Shown here: positions 9,255 to 18,818 of the stretch, in pieces | Layout: each line of letters starts with the position of its first letter | How positions within the stretch are numbered: position 1 is the stretch's first letter | NCBI GenBank assembly: GCA_037447655.1 | Contig: JBBHKE010003309.1 | Span: 1-22,541, forward strand | Direction of reading: 5' to 3' | DNA from: Zygnema cylindricum | Taxonomy: Eukaryota > Streptophyta > Zygnematophyceae > Zygnematales > Zygnemataceae | Length of the DNA: 22,541 nucleotides | The notes under the pieces: model-generated | What the model was told of the DNA's origin: nothing | What the model saw: the letters and a program-made list of their open reading frames with translations, nothing else | The model's database searches: none | Program-made: the position numbers and the translations under genes

Positions 9255-10084
9255 GTTCACGGCGTTTAGTGCGAACTATTTAATCGCGACGAATTATACG
9301 TAACAAACGCATTGAACCTTTTGAAAAAATCGTAAAAATCGTTAATGAATTCTCTTATGTACAATTCCGTACATGTAAAAAAGAATGAGTTTTACATATA
9401 CTGCAGTTTGTAAGTTTCCCGTAAAATGAGCCTTAATAAATTTTGGGAATTGCTAATCGCAGACACGATTTTTGCTACGCGCAGATAGTTGTCAGAAATT
9501 GTACATTTGAAGTACATTTTCGTACAAGCTACGTACCTTTAAGTTCAGATTTGACAGTCAAGCCGTCCAACAACTTTGACTGGGGAAATATTGTATTGGC
9601 GGTTAAAAAAGTGTCGCGCTTGCGAACGTCGACCGTCATAAAAAAATAAACAATTCACACGGTCGACGCAGGTTTACTGTAACAAAACTGCGGCAGCCAC
9701 ATATAAATAAAATGGCTGCGCGCAGATAGTTTATCACTTCACGTATGTGAGAGACACACTCGCATTTGACTTTGACGCGTCATTTTAGTTTCATTGATAT
9801 TTATACGCGGGTAAGGTTTTTTATTTTTTACGAAGTTTATTTCGTTTCGTGCGAGTTTATGCATGTTGTACGTCGTCCTTTAATTTGTGTCCAAGTTCAG
9901 TGTAACGGTTCGCGAGTATATTTCATTTTTGGGGCTAAGGGTTTTTTTTTGGGGTTGAGAGACACATTAACATTTTTTGCGAAATTTTTTGAAGATTAGC
10001 CATGGTTTAAACGTTCAAACATGGTTGAACCATTCAAAAAAAAGTTTCAACAAGAAAAAAGCACGGAAGGTATTGTTTCAACTA
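9255..10084. other. Non-coding DNA, no gene seen
   Basis: Contains a 17-bp near-identical direct repeat (GCTRCGCGCAGATAGTT at 9474-9490 and 9715-9731) and the hairpin/TATA pair listed separately. Open frames here lack ATG starts or similarity to anything I recognise. Confidence 0.4.
9627..9709 (+). promoter_or_regulatory. Perfect 10-bp inverted repeat followed by a TATA-like box
   Basis: CGTCGACCGT (9627-9636) pairs with ACGGTCGACG (9659-9668) across 22 bp. TATAAATA follows at 9702-9709. The spacing could suit a promoter with an upstream dyad, but the first ATG downstream (9713) opens only a five-codon frame, so no gene supports the call. Confidence 0.25.
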
Positions 10085-10283
10085 CAGAGCTGATCATTAT
10101 TAGTGTTAAAGATTTATTAGTGTTAATGCGAAATTAGAATTAACAATTTTAATTTAGTGCGAGGAGACGTGGCAGATTGTAGTCCACGTCCTCAAATAAT
10201 CTTGTTAACTCTATTTTGTGATTTTTGGTCAAAAAAAGTCGCAACCGAATTAGTGTTATCAACACTAATAACGATTAGCAGTG
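10085..10283. mobile_element. TA-flanked MITE, copy 2 (199 bp)
   Basis: The left end reads TA|CAGAGCTGATCATTATTAG and the right end, reverse-complemented, TA|CACTGCTAATCGTTATTAG. Both continue into GTGTTRA. The interior carries GACGTGG (10166-10172) and CCACGTC (10184-10190), a hairpin shared with the copy at 18819-19006. TA on both sides suggests a Tc1/mariner-type insertion site. Non-coding. Confidence 0.75.
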
Positions 10284-10663
10284 TAGTGTTGTGTTTCGGG
10301 CAAAAACTTTTCGCGATAAAGCCGATAACGACAGTTGGATATCGACATATTCTTACAGTTAGTACGGAAATTTTGGTACATAAATATTGCACGAAATGAG
10401 TTCGGAGATTTCGCGACCGAGGGGAGAGGGGGCGCTTTTGATTTTTTTTTCACAATCGATTCCATACCAGAGTCAGCGGTCACAAAAGTCAATTTAAGAT
10501 ACGCGAAACCGACATTTTTTTTTTTTCAAAATCTGAGCACCCGATACCGACCGCGTTATGTCACGCTCCTAAATTGTTACCTGTTACCCGATACGCGTTT
10601 ACGGAAAAAAAAGTTAACCGAAACTCGATTTCTCGCGACTACCCGTACCGACCCGTACCCGAA

Positions 10664-10965
10664 TAAGTACAAAATTGATGGTACATCTCCTTCGTACCTT
10701 CCACGACAACAAGAAAGTACACAAATGTTGGATAGTATTGACAGTACAAAACCTTCATTTTTTTCGTTTTTTGCTTACCCGAACGTACCCGTTTTTTTTT
10801 TTTNNNNNNNNNNTAAGTACAATTTTAGCGGTACATCTCTCTTATACCTTCCACGATACCAAGAGTAGAAAGTACAATAATGGATAGTATGGACAGTACA
10901 AAACCTTCAGTTTTTTTCGTTTTTTGCTTACCCGACCGTACCCGATTTTTCTATTTTTTTTTGTG
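10664..10965 (+). repeat. Tandem duplication of an internal unit of about 150 bp
   Basis: TAAGTACAA..GGTACATCTC..TACCTTCCACGA..GGATAGTAT..ACAGTACAAAACCTTCA..TTTTTTGCTTACCCG..CGTACCCG occurs once from 10664 and again from 10814. A third, single copy of this unit begins the window at position 1. Confidence 0.85.
10804..10813. other. Assembly gap (10 N)
   Basis: Ten ambiguous bases lie after a T-run, exactly between two copies of a tandem unit. The true length between the copies is unknown, and frames read across it are not reliable. Confidence 0.98.
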
Positions 10966-11070
10966 AATCACCCGCCTGAATCCGGCCGGCCCCCAAAATT
11001 TGGCACCCGAAATCGTTCCGGATCAGACGCGAGCTCGGGTACGGATTCGGGTACCCGATTGCGACCTTTG

Positions 11071-11345
11071 CCGAGTGGGGGGGTGGGGGCCCGTACAGTT
11101 GCAACAGTACGGAAATAAAGTACGAGAGAAATACGGAAGTGTCGCCGGGGGGGAGGGAGGGAGGGGGGGCTTTTGGAAAAGTTTCGACAATCCATTCCGT
11201 ACTAGCGGTTGTAGGTATCGTGAAGGCTACCAACCCAAAAATTTATCGGGATATATCGTTATTTCATTGTAATACTTGCCTTACCGATACACTAGCCGAT
11301 ATCCCAATTATCAGTGACAGAATCGATATACAACACTGTATAGTA
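11071..11345. repeat. Repeat-derived flank with CCGATA words
   Basis: Resembles 226-420 (see there). The block GGGGGCTTTTG..ACAATCCATTCCGTACT..AGCGGT at 11160-11210 also resembles GGGGGCGCTTTTG..ACAATCGATTCCATACC..AGCGGT at 10427-10480, so the flanks of the Ds-like element are partly duplicated. Non-coding. Confidence 0.4.
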
Positions 11346-11562
11346 CACTGTGTGTCGCTATTAGTGTTAATAATTTTTTCGCCACTTAAACATCTTTTCT
11401 CCGTAACAATCTTGTCTGATTTTCATTTTGAGACCGTCAATCAAAAGCGTAGAATCTTACATTTCAATCGCAATTGTTAGATCCACAATGGGACATGTGT
11501 GTACGGTGAAAGGATGTTTTAAGAGAAGAAAAAAACATTAACACTAATAGTGATTCACAGAG
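11346..11562. mobile_element. TA-flanked MITE, copy 3 (217 bp)
   Basis: Left end TA|CACTGTGTGTCGCTATTAG and right end (reverse complement) TA|CTCTGTGAATCACTATTAG agree at 15 of 19 bases and both run on into TGTTAAT. The interior shares GCCACTTAAA and TTTCTCCG with copy 1. Non-coding. Confidence 0.8.
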
Positions 11563-12012
11563 TACACCTAACTGACGCTATGTATCGCTCATTAACTAAT
11601 ATATTCCTTATCGCCGATATATACGTAAATAATATAGTGGTGTTATACAAAAGTATTAAAATTTTTTAGTATCACAATGTATATAGTGAAAAATATGGTC
11701 ACGCCACGTGTCACAATCTGGTTCGTACAAAAATAGTACAAATCTACGGTACGAACTGTGCATCACGCACTTACAAAAAAGTTCATGCGTTATAACTTAC
11801 AGGTCCAAAAGTACAAGCTTAAAACGTTACAATTGTACGGCGAGTATTATACAATTATCGCTCCATTGTTCTATCGGCATATTGGTCTGATACATCTAAA
11901 AAAATATTGCTATATTGTCCTTACCGATATACGTATTGTACAAGGCTAAAAAAAAACACGTCATGGATTATCCACAAAAGGCTATAATACCGACAACCAA
12001 CACTAAAAAAAT
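11563..12012. other. Non-coding repeat-like DNA
   Basis: TACCGATATACGTATTGTAC near 11920 resembles the CCGATA-rich flanks elsewhere. No gene recognised. Confidence 0.35.
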
Positions 12013-12169
12013 TGACTCATAAAAATGTGTCGTAAAATTGTATTGTAAAAATACATCGTCAAAACAAAATAGGCATTTTCACGATAATTTTTTTCAATAC
12101 TTTTGACAATATATTTTTAAAATTCATTTTTACAATAGAATTTTACAACACATTTTTAAAAATGAGTCA
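12013..12169. mobile_element. Foldback (hairpin) element of about 157 bp
   Basis: TGACTCAT..AAAAATGTGTCGTAAAATTG at the left is repeated in inverted form at the right (reverse complement TGACTCAT..AAAAATGTGTTGTAAAATTC), and the match runs on through ATTGTAAAAAT and CGTCAAAA / TGTCAAAA. The two arms fill nearly the whole element, leaving almost no loop. No coding capacity. Confidence 0.75.
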
Positions 12170-14448
12170 TTTTTACAATAAATTGTTTGCTATTATTGTG
12201 TACTGTGACGTCTTTCCCTCTATATTTTTCGTTACGCGGCAGGTTCATACATGTCTATCGCTAAAATCTTAACAATGTCTCTTGCCACTCTACTAAAATC
12301 TTGTCCCGATAAGCTGCGCAACATTATTTATTTGTAGTCTTGTTTTTCGTATGTACGTATTTTACCGCTTGGGAGTCCATCACTAGATTAGCCTTAATCC
12401 AGTGGGGTGGGAAAAAGCTGTCGAGATTTATTATTTGTTGGTTTTACAAAATCAAGGAAAGTATGAATTTTTTGCCCTGAAAATTCAAAGGAGTGGCGCT
12501 ACCCGGGTGATGGTTTAGGACAGTGGTAAAAAGCCACATTGCTATCACAACCAAAAAAAAAGAATGCGGGACGAAAAGAAGTATTTAAAAATGGTATTCT
12601 CTTGTTGTTTTTTGTTTTTAGCGTCATAGTGCGTTTTTTAGCGATGTAGCTCCCATGTTGAACAAATCAATCCCCTATTTTTGCCTCTAATCCAGTTTTT
12701 ACCGTGTATAATACTGTAGTTTATCGATATGCAATCAAATAAACATTTTTTTTTTTTTGCTAAAAACATTATGTGAAAAGGGTATCGGGGCTAAAAAACA
12801 AACGAGACCCATAAAAAATTATCCAAAAATACGTGATATTTTTTATCGACATCTCGATCCGATATATTGCTAAAACATCACAAGATTCTCCTTACAGACA
12901 TAACCAGCCGAAAATTTGTTAAAGTTGAATGTGTGCATATCGATTATCGGTAAAAGGCTACCAATACACAACACTACTTTTAGTGTATAGACAAAAATTA
13001 TTCATATGTAACTTCACCCATTATATAAGAAGCACGTTCTCAAGTAGATTCTTTCACAACTTGATGACGAAAGTACTCACGCGAACTTACACGTGTCATT
13101 CATAGTCTGCACCCCATATTATTCTTCATTGCTATGTAATAGATTTTACCATTCGAAGTATCATATAGCTCCATATCGTGAAATACACTGAACCCTAGCC
13201 ATAGGGTACATAAAGTGTATTAGCGAAAGCTACAATAAAGTACATTACTGTAGTACTTCACAAGCGGATGACCACCATCAACCAGCTCTAAAAGATTCGC
13301 ATTTTGATTTGATTTCTTTTTAAAAGTAAGCGAGAGCGATTCGAAGGACCAGCATCAAGATTCGGATTTTGATTTTTTTTCACATTTCAAATTGTGAAGC
13401 TCACAAAAAAAGATAGGCATATACTTGTATATATGACAAAATCTGCAAGGGTAAACGTAAAAACGGAGGGCAATCTGATATTTTTATTGAAATGCTTTTT
13501 TCAAGATTAACGCACAATACCACGAAGATTTTCGTAACGACAAACTACTTCAACACAAATTTTTTCTTTTTTTCCCTATATATATTCTAAGGGTATATCC
13601 CCATGTGCTGAAGTAAAGGTTTTTTTCTGTCGTTTTCTTGTAAAGCTTTGAGCCGTTCTGCGTAAGTATCTATCGTACAAAGAAATTGGAAAAAGTAGAA
13701 GTACATTTTACATTCGTCGAACTTAGGGCACTTTTTCATGTAAAGAAATGTAGTCATGCTACTTTGTTTTTTAGCGAAGATTTTCCGTACTACTTTCAAA
13801 GCGTTCTTGTGTAACGCAATTGAATCATTACTTTAAATTGTGACGAATGTAGACCCGGTTGTACTTTGTGACGGTTGTAGACGAGTATAATACTTGCTAC
13901 AATTGATGACATTTACAAAATAGCGAAGGTTGTAGGCGTTTAGTTTCGTTTGACATTGTAGATGTTTAGGGTTTGTGACATTTTGACGTCACGCTCACTA
14001 TGATAGGATCGACGTCACTAATTAAAAATCTTTCCGTCATGGTTTCCCGATTTTGTTTTTTCGTCGTCTCTCACTCTACCAACCATCAAAATACGCCCAA
14101 ATACATTTAAAAGTAATCTTTTTTATAGATCTTTCATCTGATACCAATATTGTTTTTTTTCATTGCAAGGATTGTGAGATAGACGCGGTAGCGGGAGAGG
14201 GAGAGAGAAAGAGGCGCCTTCATAGACTTCGCTTTTGTGGAAAGGCATTTGTTGACAAAGACCCCTCTACGGCCCTTTGCACGGAAAAAACTCCTACATG
14301 ATGGAAATGGAGAGTGGTTTTTTTTTTGGTACTCTACTTATTGCAAAAAAAATTTCAAAAACCTTCGACGCATGCGTTCACGTCTGCCTATTCGTTGACA
14401 TCACGAAACTTAAGTTAAAATCACCTTAGGAGGTGATTTGAGTAGAAG
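12170..14448. other. Long AT-rich stretch without a supportable gene
   Basis: CCGATA/TATCGA-containing repeat-like sequence occupies about 12715-12990. A minus-strand open frame (13799-13587) of 70 codons opens with TTG, not ATG, and matches no family I know. A plus-strand frame at 14053-14301 also opens with TTG. A hairpin AAATCACCT (14418-14426) / AGGTGATTT (14431-14439) with a TAGG loop is present. I find no tRNA or rRNA. Confidence 0.45.
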
Positions 14449-14723
14449 TTTGAAGATGAGTTGGAGGGACGCGAAAGTGGGTCGAAACGCGCTAAATGAC
14501 GAATGGCATTACATATTAAGTTTCAAGTTGACATAAATTATATTGTGGTAATTTCAATTTTTTGGTACGGCTGCAGATTTTTTCGTTGCGGGCTAAGTTC
14601 TAAAGGAAAATGACAAGAAAAAACCCTAACTTTATCACATGGGAAAGTGCCCTTAGAATGTACTACATGTTGTCATCATGTGTTTTTCGACCCACGGCCA
14701 CGTCAATAAACGTCATCTTCAAA
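14449..14723. mobile_element. Inverted-repeat element of about 275 bp
   Basis: TTGAAGATGA (14450-14459) and GTGGGTCGAAA (14477-14487) recur inverted as TCATCTTCAA (14713-14722) and TTTCGACCCAC (14685-14695). The spacing between the two blocks is 17 nt on both sides. That equal spacing argues for diverged 38-bp terminal repeats. No target duplication is evident. Confidence 0.6.
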
Positions 14724-14734
14724 ATTTTGTTTAT

Positions 14735-14753
14735 AACACATCAACGATGTGTT
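14735..14753. repeat. Small perfect hairpin
   Basis: AACACATC and GATGTGTT flank an AAC loop, just outside the inverted-repeat element at 14449-14723. Confidence 0.7.
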
Positions 14754-15858
14754 TAAATTAAAGTATCCCCGTTACACAAATAAAAACACATATTCACACG
14801 TGTCAAATTTTTTCAAAATTTTCAAACGATTTCAAACGACGAGGAACAGTACATAATTTGTTATGTTTTGTCCGTTTGCGTTCACTATGATGAGTAAAAG
14901 TACACAAGTTGTTTTGTTTTGTCCGTTTTCGTCCGGTATGGATTTTTTTTCGAAGGGGTCTCAAGATTCCGATGCCATTTCACGGCGACTGGACAAGAGA
15001 CACAAAGGTAAAGTGCATCTTCTTCAACCGTGAAACGGCACAGGCTGGAAGGCGGTACGTCTACAATGTCACGGAAATGAAAAGATCCATAATAAAATCA
15101 TAAAGCTCACTAATAAAAACTGCGGCAGCAGAAGCATTCAAATTACAGAACATTGAATCAACATTGAGGAAGAAATATTGGAAAATATTTCACATTAAAA
15201 AAACCAAAATTACAATTTTTATTCTATCTCCTTTATCTCTTCTACTCCTCCCTTTATATTTTCAATTGATTGTCCTACAAAAGTCCATGGTGTCCCTTAA
15301 ATAACACACCAGCCATGGCGCAGCACGTATAAGCATGCGTCGCCAAGAAACCTCTAGAAATCTGCCACCTGTCCACTGGTTACAGTGGAACACTCTAATT
15401 TCCACTAAGGATTTAAGCCATTGCAAAATGAAAAGTCAAAACGAAAGTACTAGACAAATATCGTCTAAACCAGATGTACAATATTTCTAAACGCGAAACA
15501 AACCGACAAATGTGTTGCGAAACAATCATAATTGTAAATTTCGAAGTTTTACGTGAAAGTACTTTCGCGATACATTCTAGAAAGTAGTCATGTGAAATCG
15601 CTGAGCTGTTATCGATACTATTTCAAGTGCAGGTGTAGATTTTGCCGAAATGCGCACTTATGCGGTTTGAAAATTGTACAAAACATGTAAATTAGAGTAA
15701 AATTTAAGCTATTTTTTGCTTTATATTTTGTAATGTTCCGCTCTTTCCGGTGTCTAACTGGAAATAAAATTTAATTTACATGCGGAGTGCACTTTATGTT
15801 GTACAATTGTAGAAATGAGTTGTCACGTGGACACGATGTACGTAAATGAGCTTTTGTA
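14754..15858. other. Non-coding DNA with small inverted repeats
   Basis: Includes CCACTG/CAGTGG over a GTTA loop (15373-15388) and CATGTAAATT (15684-15693) against AATTTACATG (15773-15782), which may mark another small decayed element. A 64-codon open frame at 14909-15103 starts with TTG. Its second half (from about 14970) is less AT-rich than its surroundings and could be a gene fragment, but I do not recognise it. Confidence 0.4.
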
Positions 15859-16151
15859 CATCACACTAATTTCGACTAAAGTAATAAAAAATAGTTAACG
15901 CTAAATAAACGCCTTTTATATTAGCGTTAATTCTTTTTTAATGTTCATAACACTAGTTTATGATTTTGAAATATAGCGTTCAGAAATATTGCGTTATAAA
16001 CGCTAATTGGGAATTTGAAAATTTGCAAAGAAATCATTTACTCTTAAATTATGATTTTTTCAAAATAGTATGGATAATTCTATTTGAGAATTTGGGCAAA
16101 AATTTGGGGGAACCGAATTAGCGTTCAATACACTATTAGCGATTCGCGGTG
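15859..16151. mobile_element. Possible fifth TA-flanked MITE (293 bp)
   Basis: The right end, reverse-complemented, is TA|CACCGCGAATCGCTAATAG and closely resembles the ends of the other copies. The left end TA|CATCACACTAATTTCGAC only matches with gaps. Inside, TTAACGCTAA (15895-15904) and TTAGCGTTAA (15921-15930) form a perfect inverted pair, and further AGCGTT/AACGCT words follow to 16125. Confidence 0.45.
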
Positions 16152-16529
16152 TACTGAATTTCTATAAAAAACTATACAGACCCCCAACCCAGAGGTGGAA
16201 ACGGTTAACCGAAACCGTAACCGACTGTTACCTGACCACCCGCGTCGGATCCGAAACGGATTCAGTTGCCGAATTCGGGGTGCCATGCAGACTCGGCCGG
16301 GTGATTCACAAAAAAATAAAAAAAGAAATGGGTTACGATCGGGTTAGCAAAAAACGCATAAAATTGAAGGTTTTGTATTGTCAATACTATCCAAAATTAT
16401 TGTATTTTATACTCTTGGTATCCTAAAAGCACGTGACATCATGATTAGCGTTGCAAATCAGACACGGTACTAACACTATTCATTTTGCAAATATTACTGG
16501 AAGATAATGGGCCGCAAATTGTACTCTAT

Positions 16530-16805
16530 TGTGTAGTGTTAATTATGTACTTTATATGGTGTTTCCAGAAATATGTCAAATTAATATGTCAATATCACGC
16601 GACAAATCGTAATTATTGGCTTACTCATACGTCGTATATTATTGCAAAGTGCTAATTATGCATTTTATACTGTGTTTCCACAAACACATTATATCATTAT
16701 GTCAATTTCATGCAACATGTAGTAATTATTGGTAAATGAATCAGCGGAAATCAAATTATTCCGTCAATTTCCCATGACAAATCCTAATTATTGGCTTACT
16801 CACAT
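16530..16805 (+). repeat. Degenerate tandem repeat inside the hAT element
   Basis: The blocks GTCAATWTC..GACAAATC..TAATTATTGG recur with GTCAAT at 16588, 16701 and 16763, i.e. spacings of 113 and 62 bp. The first two units also share GTGYTAATTATG..TTTATA..GTGTTTCCA. The third unit is shortened. Confidence 0.75.
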
Positions 16806-17121
16806 GTTTCAAACGATAAATCGATAAATTGAATTGCTATTTAAGTTAGAAAAACTCGACCACTATTCAAACAAAACCTAGTTATATACTAAAATGGAGA
16901 AAAACATCCTCGCTTTCCTTAAAATTAAAATCCAAAACAAACTTTAAAAATCAAAAAAATGGTAAAATTGCATAGTAGTACCTAGTGAAAAAAAGCAAGG
17001 CCACTTCAAGTTGTTGGAAAAAAATTGAACATGTCTATGAAGTTAAAACATCAAACAAATACATGGTAAATGGGGGAGGTTTTGTGGATGTTTTGTGGCT
17101 TGTAATAAATGTGGCTAGATT

Positions 17122-18168
17122 TTGAACAAGAGCGAAACTTCCAAAAAATACAAATACGATGTGGAAGTTCCTGACATGTTTGATCTAATTGACGCTTGTA
17201 AATCATCGGTCACGTTTTTCAAACAGAGTTATTTACAAAATCTTTTGAAAAATACTTTAAAACAAGAAAACGCAACGCTGTGGAATTCTTTGCTCCGAAT
17301 GCTTAAGAGTATATACGATGCACTCAACGAGATACGATCAATCGCTAAAGAAAAAAAAATGATATTTTTTGCCTGTATCGATAAGACTCATCTTGCCGAA
17401 CTTATACAATTTTTGGAAAGGTTTCAATAAGCGACCCTAAAGTTGGAAAAATTCAAAAAACCAACTTTACATTTGGATGTGTTTGAACTATCGTCTCTCT
17501 ATAACCAGTGTAAGATAAGAAAAACATCTTAGAATGAGGGTGAAAAAGAATGCCCCGCCGATTCCCCAAACTTGCAAAAATTGAAAGAACTTTTTATGAA
17601 ATTTGCACTACCAAAGTGGGGCCTTCACGAGTATCATATTGCGCGGCACTTTTAGATCCCCAACAAAAACAAAGGCTTGAAATAATTGGGGTTTCGAAAA
17701 CCGAAATTGAAAGCGCAAGGGTCAAACTCCAAGAACTCGCAATCGACCTTGGTGATGACGTTGATCTCGGTAGTCCTCAACGTATAACAAAAAACGAAAA
17801 ACCTCGAAAAGTATGGATGGTTTCCACAATTTGTTTGGTGAGAGCGATGACAAAAATGAGGTTCTTATTACCACCGACAAAAAAACGCTCGCTAATGACT
17901 AATTGAAACGTTATTTTGTTTTAAAATTAACTAGCGACGAAAGATTGAACTTTAACATACTTGAATGGTGGAAAAAAAAATCAAGTGTACGTGCGAAAGA
18001 TGGAGATTTTCTATTCTAGTTTGTGTTGCTACATCCGTTCTAGCTATTCCGGCTTCTAGCTCCATGTCCGAATGCAATTTTTCGGATGCGAGAAACACGA
18101 TCACAAGGAAGAGGAGCTCACTAGCGACTTCATTTGTTAGATCCAACCTTGATCTTTCAAACGCATAG
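17122..18168 (+). pseudogene. hAT transposase remnant (central region and C-terminal dimerisation domain)
   Basis: Would have encoded a DDE-type hAT transposase. In order along the strand: LKQENATLWNSLLRML (17260-17310), the family's LKQ..TRWNS signature with Arg replaced by Leu; KFKKPTLHL (about 17450); a KWGLHEYHIAR stretch (about 17610-17650); LLDPQQKQRLEI in another frame; SDERLNFNILEWWKKK (about 17930-17975); and the hATC dimerisation motif VLAIPASSSMSECNFSDA (about 18036-18090), with the usual SER read as SEC. Damage: in-frame stops at 17428-17430, 17530-17532 and 17899-17901, and at least three changes of frame. About 350 codons remain, against 600-800 in intact family members; the N-terminal BED finger and first catalytic region are missing or reduced to a doubtful CNKCG near 17100. 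The TTG at 17122 is not a true start. Confidence 0.88.
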
Positions 18169-18818
18169 TTTTTTGTTTTGTTTTGTTTTCTAATTATTGT
18201 TATTTTTTTAGTATTAGTTATATTGTTTTTCTTTTGTGAAATCTTTGTTGTATTTCACAATTTTTGTAGTGTTTATCAATTTTTTTTTTAAACCAGAATG
18301 CTTATTTTTAAAAGCGTTTACACCAAATTTAGATTTATAGATTTTTTGTAATTTTTAAGTTTGAGATTTTGAATTTGTATAATAGAGTCAAAAATAGGAC
18401 GAGGATTTCTTTGATGTGATTTGTTTATTTCTATATTTGATATTACATTTTTTTTTGTTTTTTTTTGTGTATCACAATGTGTTTTTTGCTAATTGATTTT
18501 CCATGTGAAAAACTAAGATTTTTTTTTTAAGCATACATAGTAAAAACTTTACCTTTTTTGCATTATTCATATCACAGTATCGTAGTCGAAAGAAAAACCG
18601 TCCAAAAAATGTAGCAAAAAATTTCGATTTGCGAGAGAAAAAACATAAATATAAGAATTTAAACATTAATTTAAGAGCTACACGCAAAATTAGGAAAAAA
18701 ATTCTTGAGGGAGGTGACTGTCGAGGAAAAAAAATATTTGTCAAGACAAATTGCAAAAAGACAAAAGAGTAAAAAGAAGAGGTACACAAACTATTTTTTT
18801 GCAAAGGGAGATGTACTA
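18169..18818. other. T-rich 3' part of the hAT element, no gene
   Basis: Runs of T and TTTTGT words dominate. A minus-strand open frame of 118 codons here (18828-18472) is rich in F, L and S from composition and matches nothing I recognise. Confidence 0.5.

Larger units (their letters stand above)
10474..11070 (+). mobile_element. Non-autonomous hAT (Ds-like) element with an assembly gap
   Basis: The left end CAGCGGTCACAAAAG and the reverse complement of the right end, CAAAGGTCGCAATCG, share CA..GGTC.CAA. The flanks ACCAGAGT and CCGAGTGG may be a decayed 8-bp target duplication (CCAGAGT/CCGAGT). The first roughly 190 bp match the reverse complement of 19020-19213 and the last roughly 210 bp match the reverse complement of 16190-16410, the two ends of the 3-kb hAT element. 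It therefore looks like that element with its middle deleted. CCCGTACC-type words recur in both subterminal regions and may be transposase-binding sites (inference by analogy with Ac). No transposase is encoded. Confidence 0.75.

Noticed and set aside
10160-10195. Helitron 3' end suggested by the GACGTGG/CCACGTC hairpin
   Set aside because: No CTRR follows the hairpin at the expected distance, and the sequence lies inside an element with clear terminal inverted repeats.
10335-10868. 177-codon open frame across the Ds-like element
   Set aside because: It spans the N gap and consists of transposon subterminal repeats and T-runs (FFFF stretches).
12480-12560. TAGGACAGTGG, resembling a tRNA A-box, considered as a tRNA or tRNA-derived SINE
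   Set aside because: No B-box at the proper distance and no cloverleaf could be drawn.
13587-13799. 70-codon minus-strand open frame
   Set aside because: Opens with TTG, has no recognisable domain and sits in repeat-derived DNA.
14909-15103. 64-codon plus-strand open frame with a less AT-rich second half
   Set aside because: No ATG at its start and no family recognised; possibly a fragment, not supportable as a gene.
17060-17121. BED zinc finger of the hAT transposase (CNKCG near 17100)
   Set aside because: Only one Cys pair is visible, followed by a stop at 17116-17118 and no His pair; too weak to annotate.
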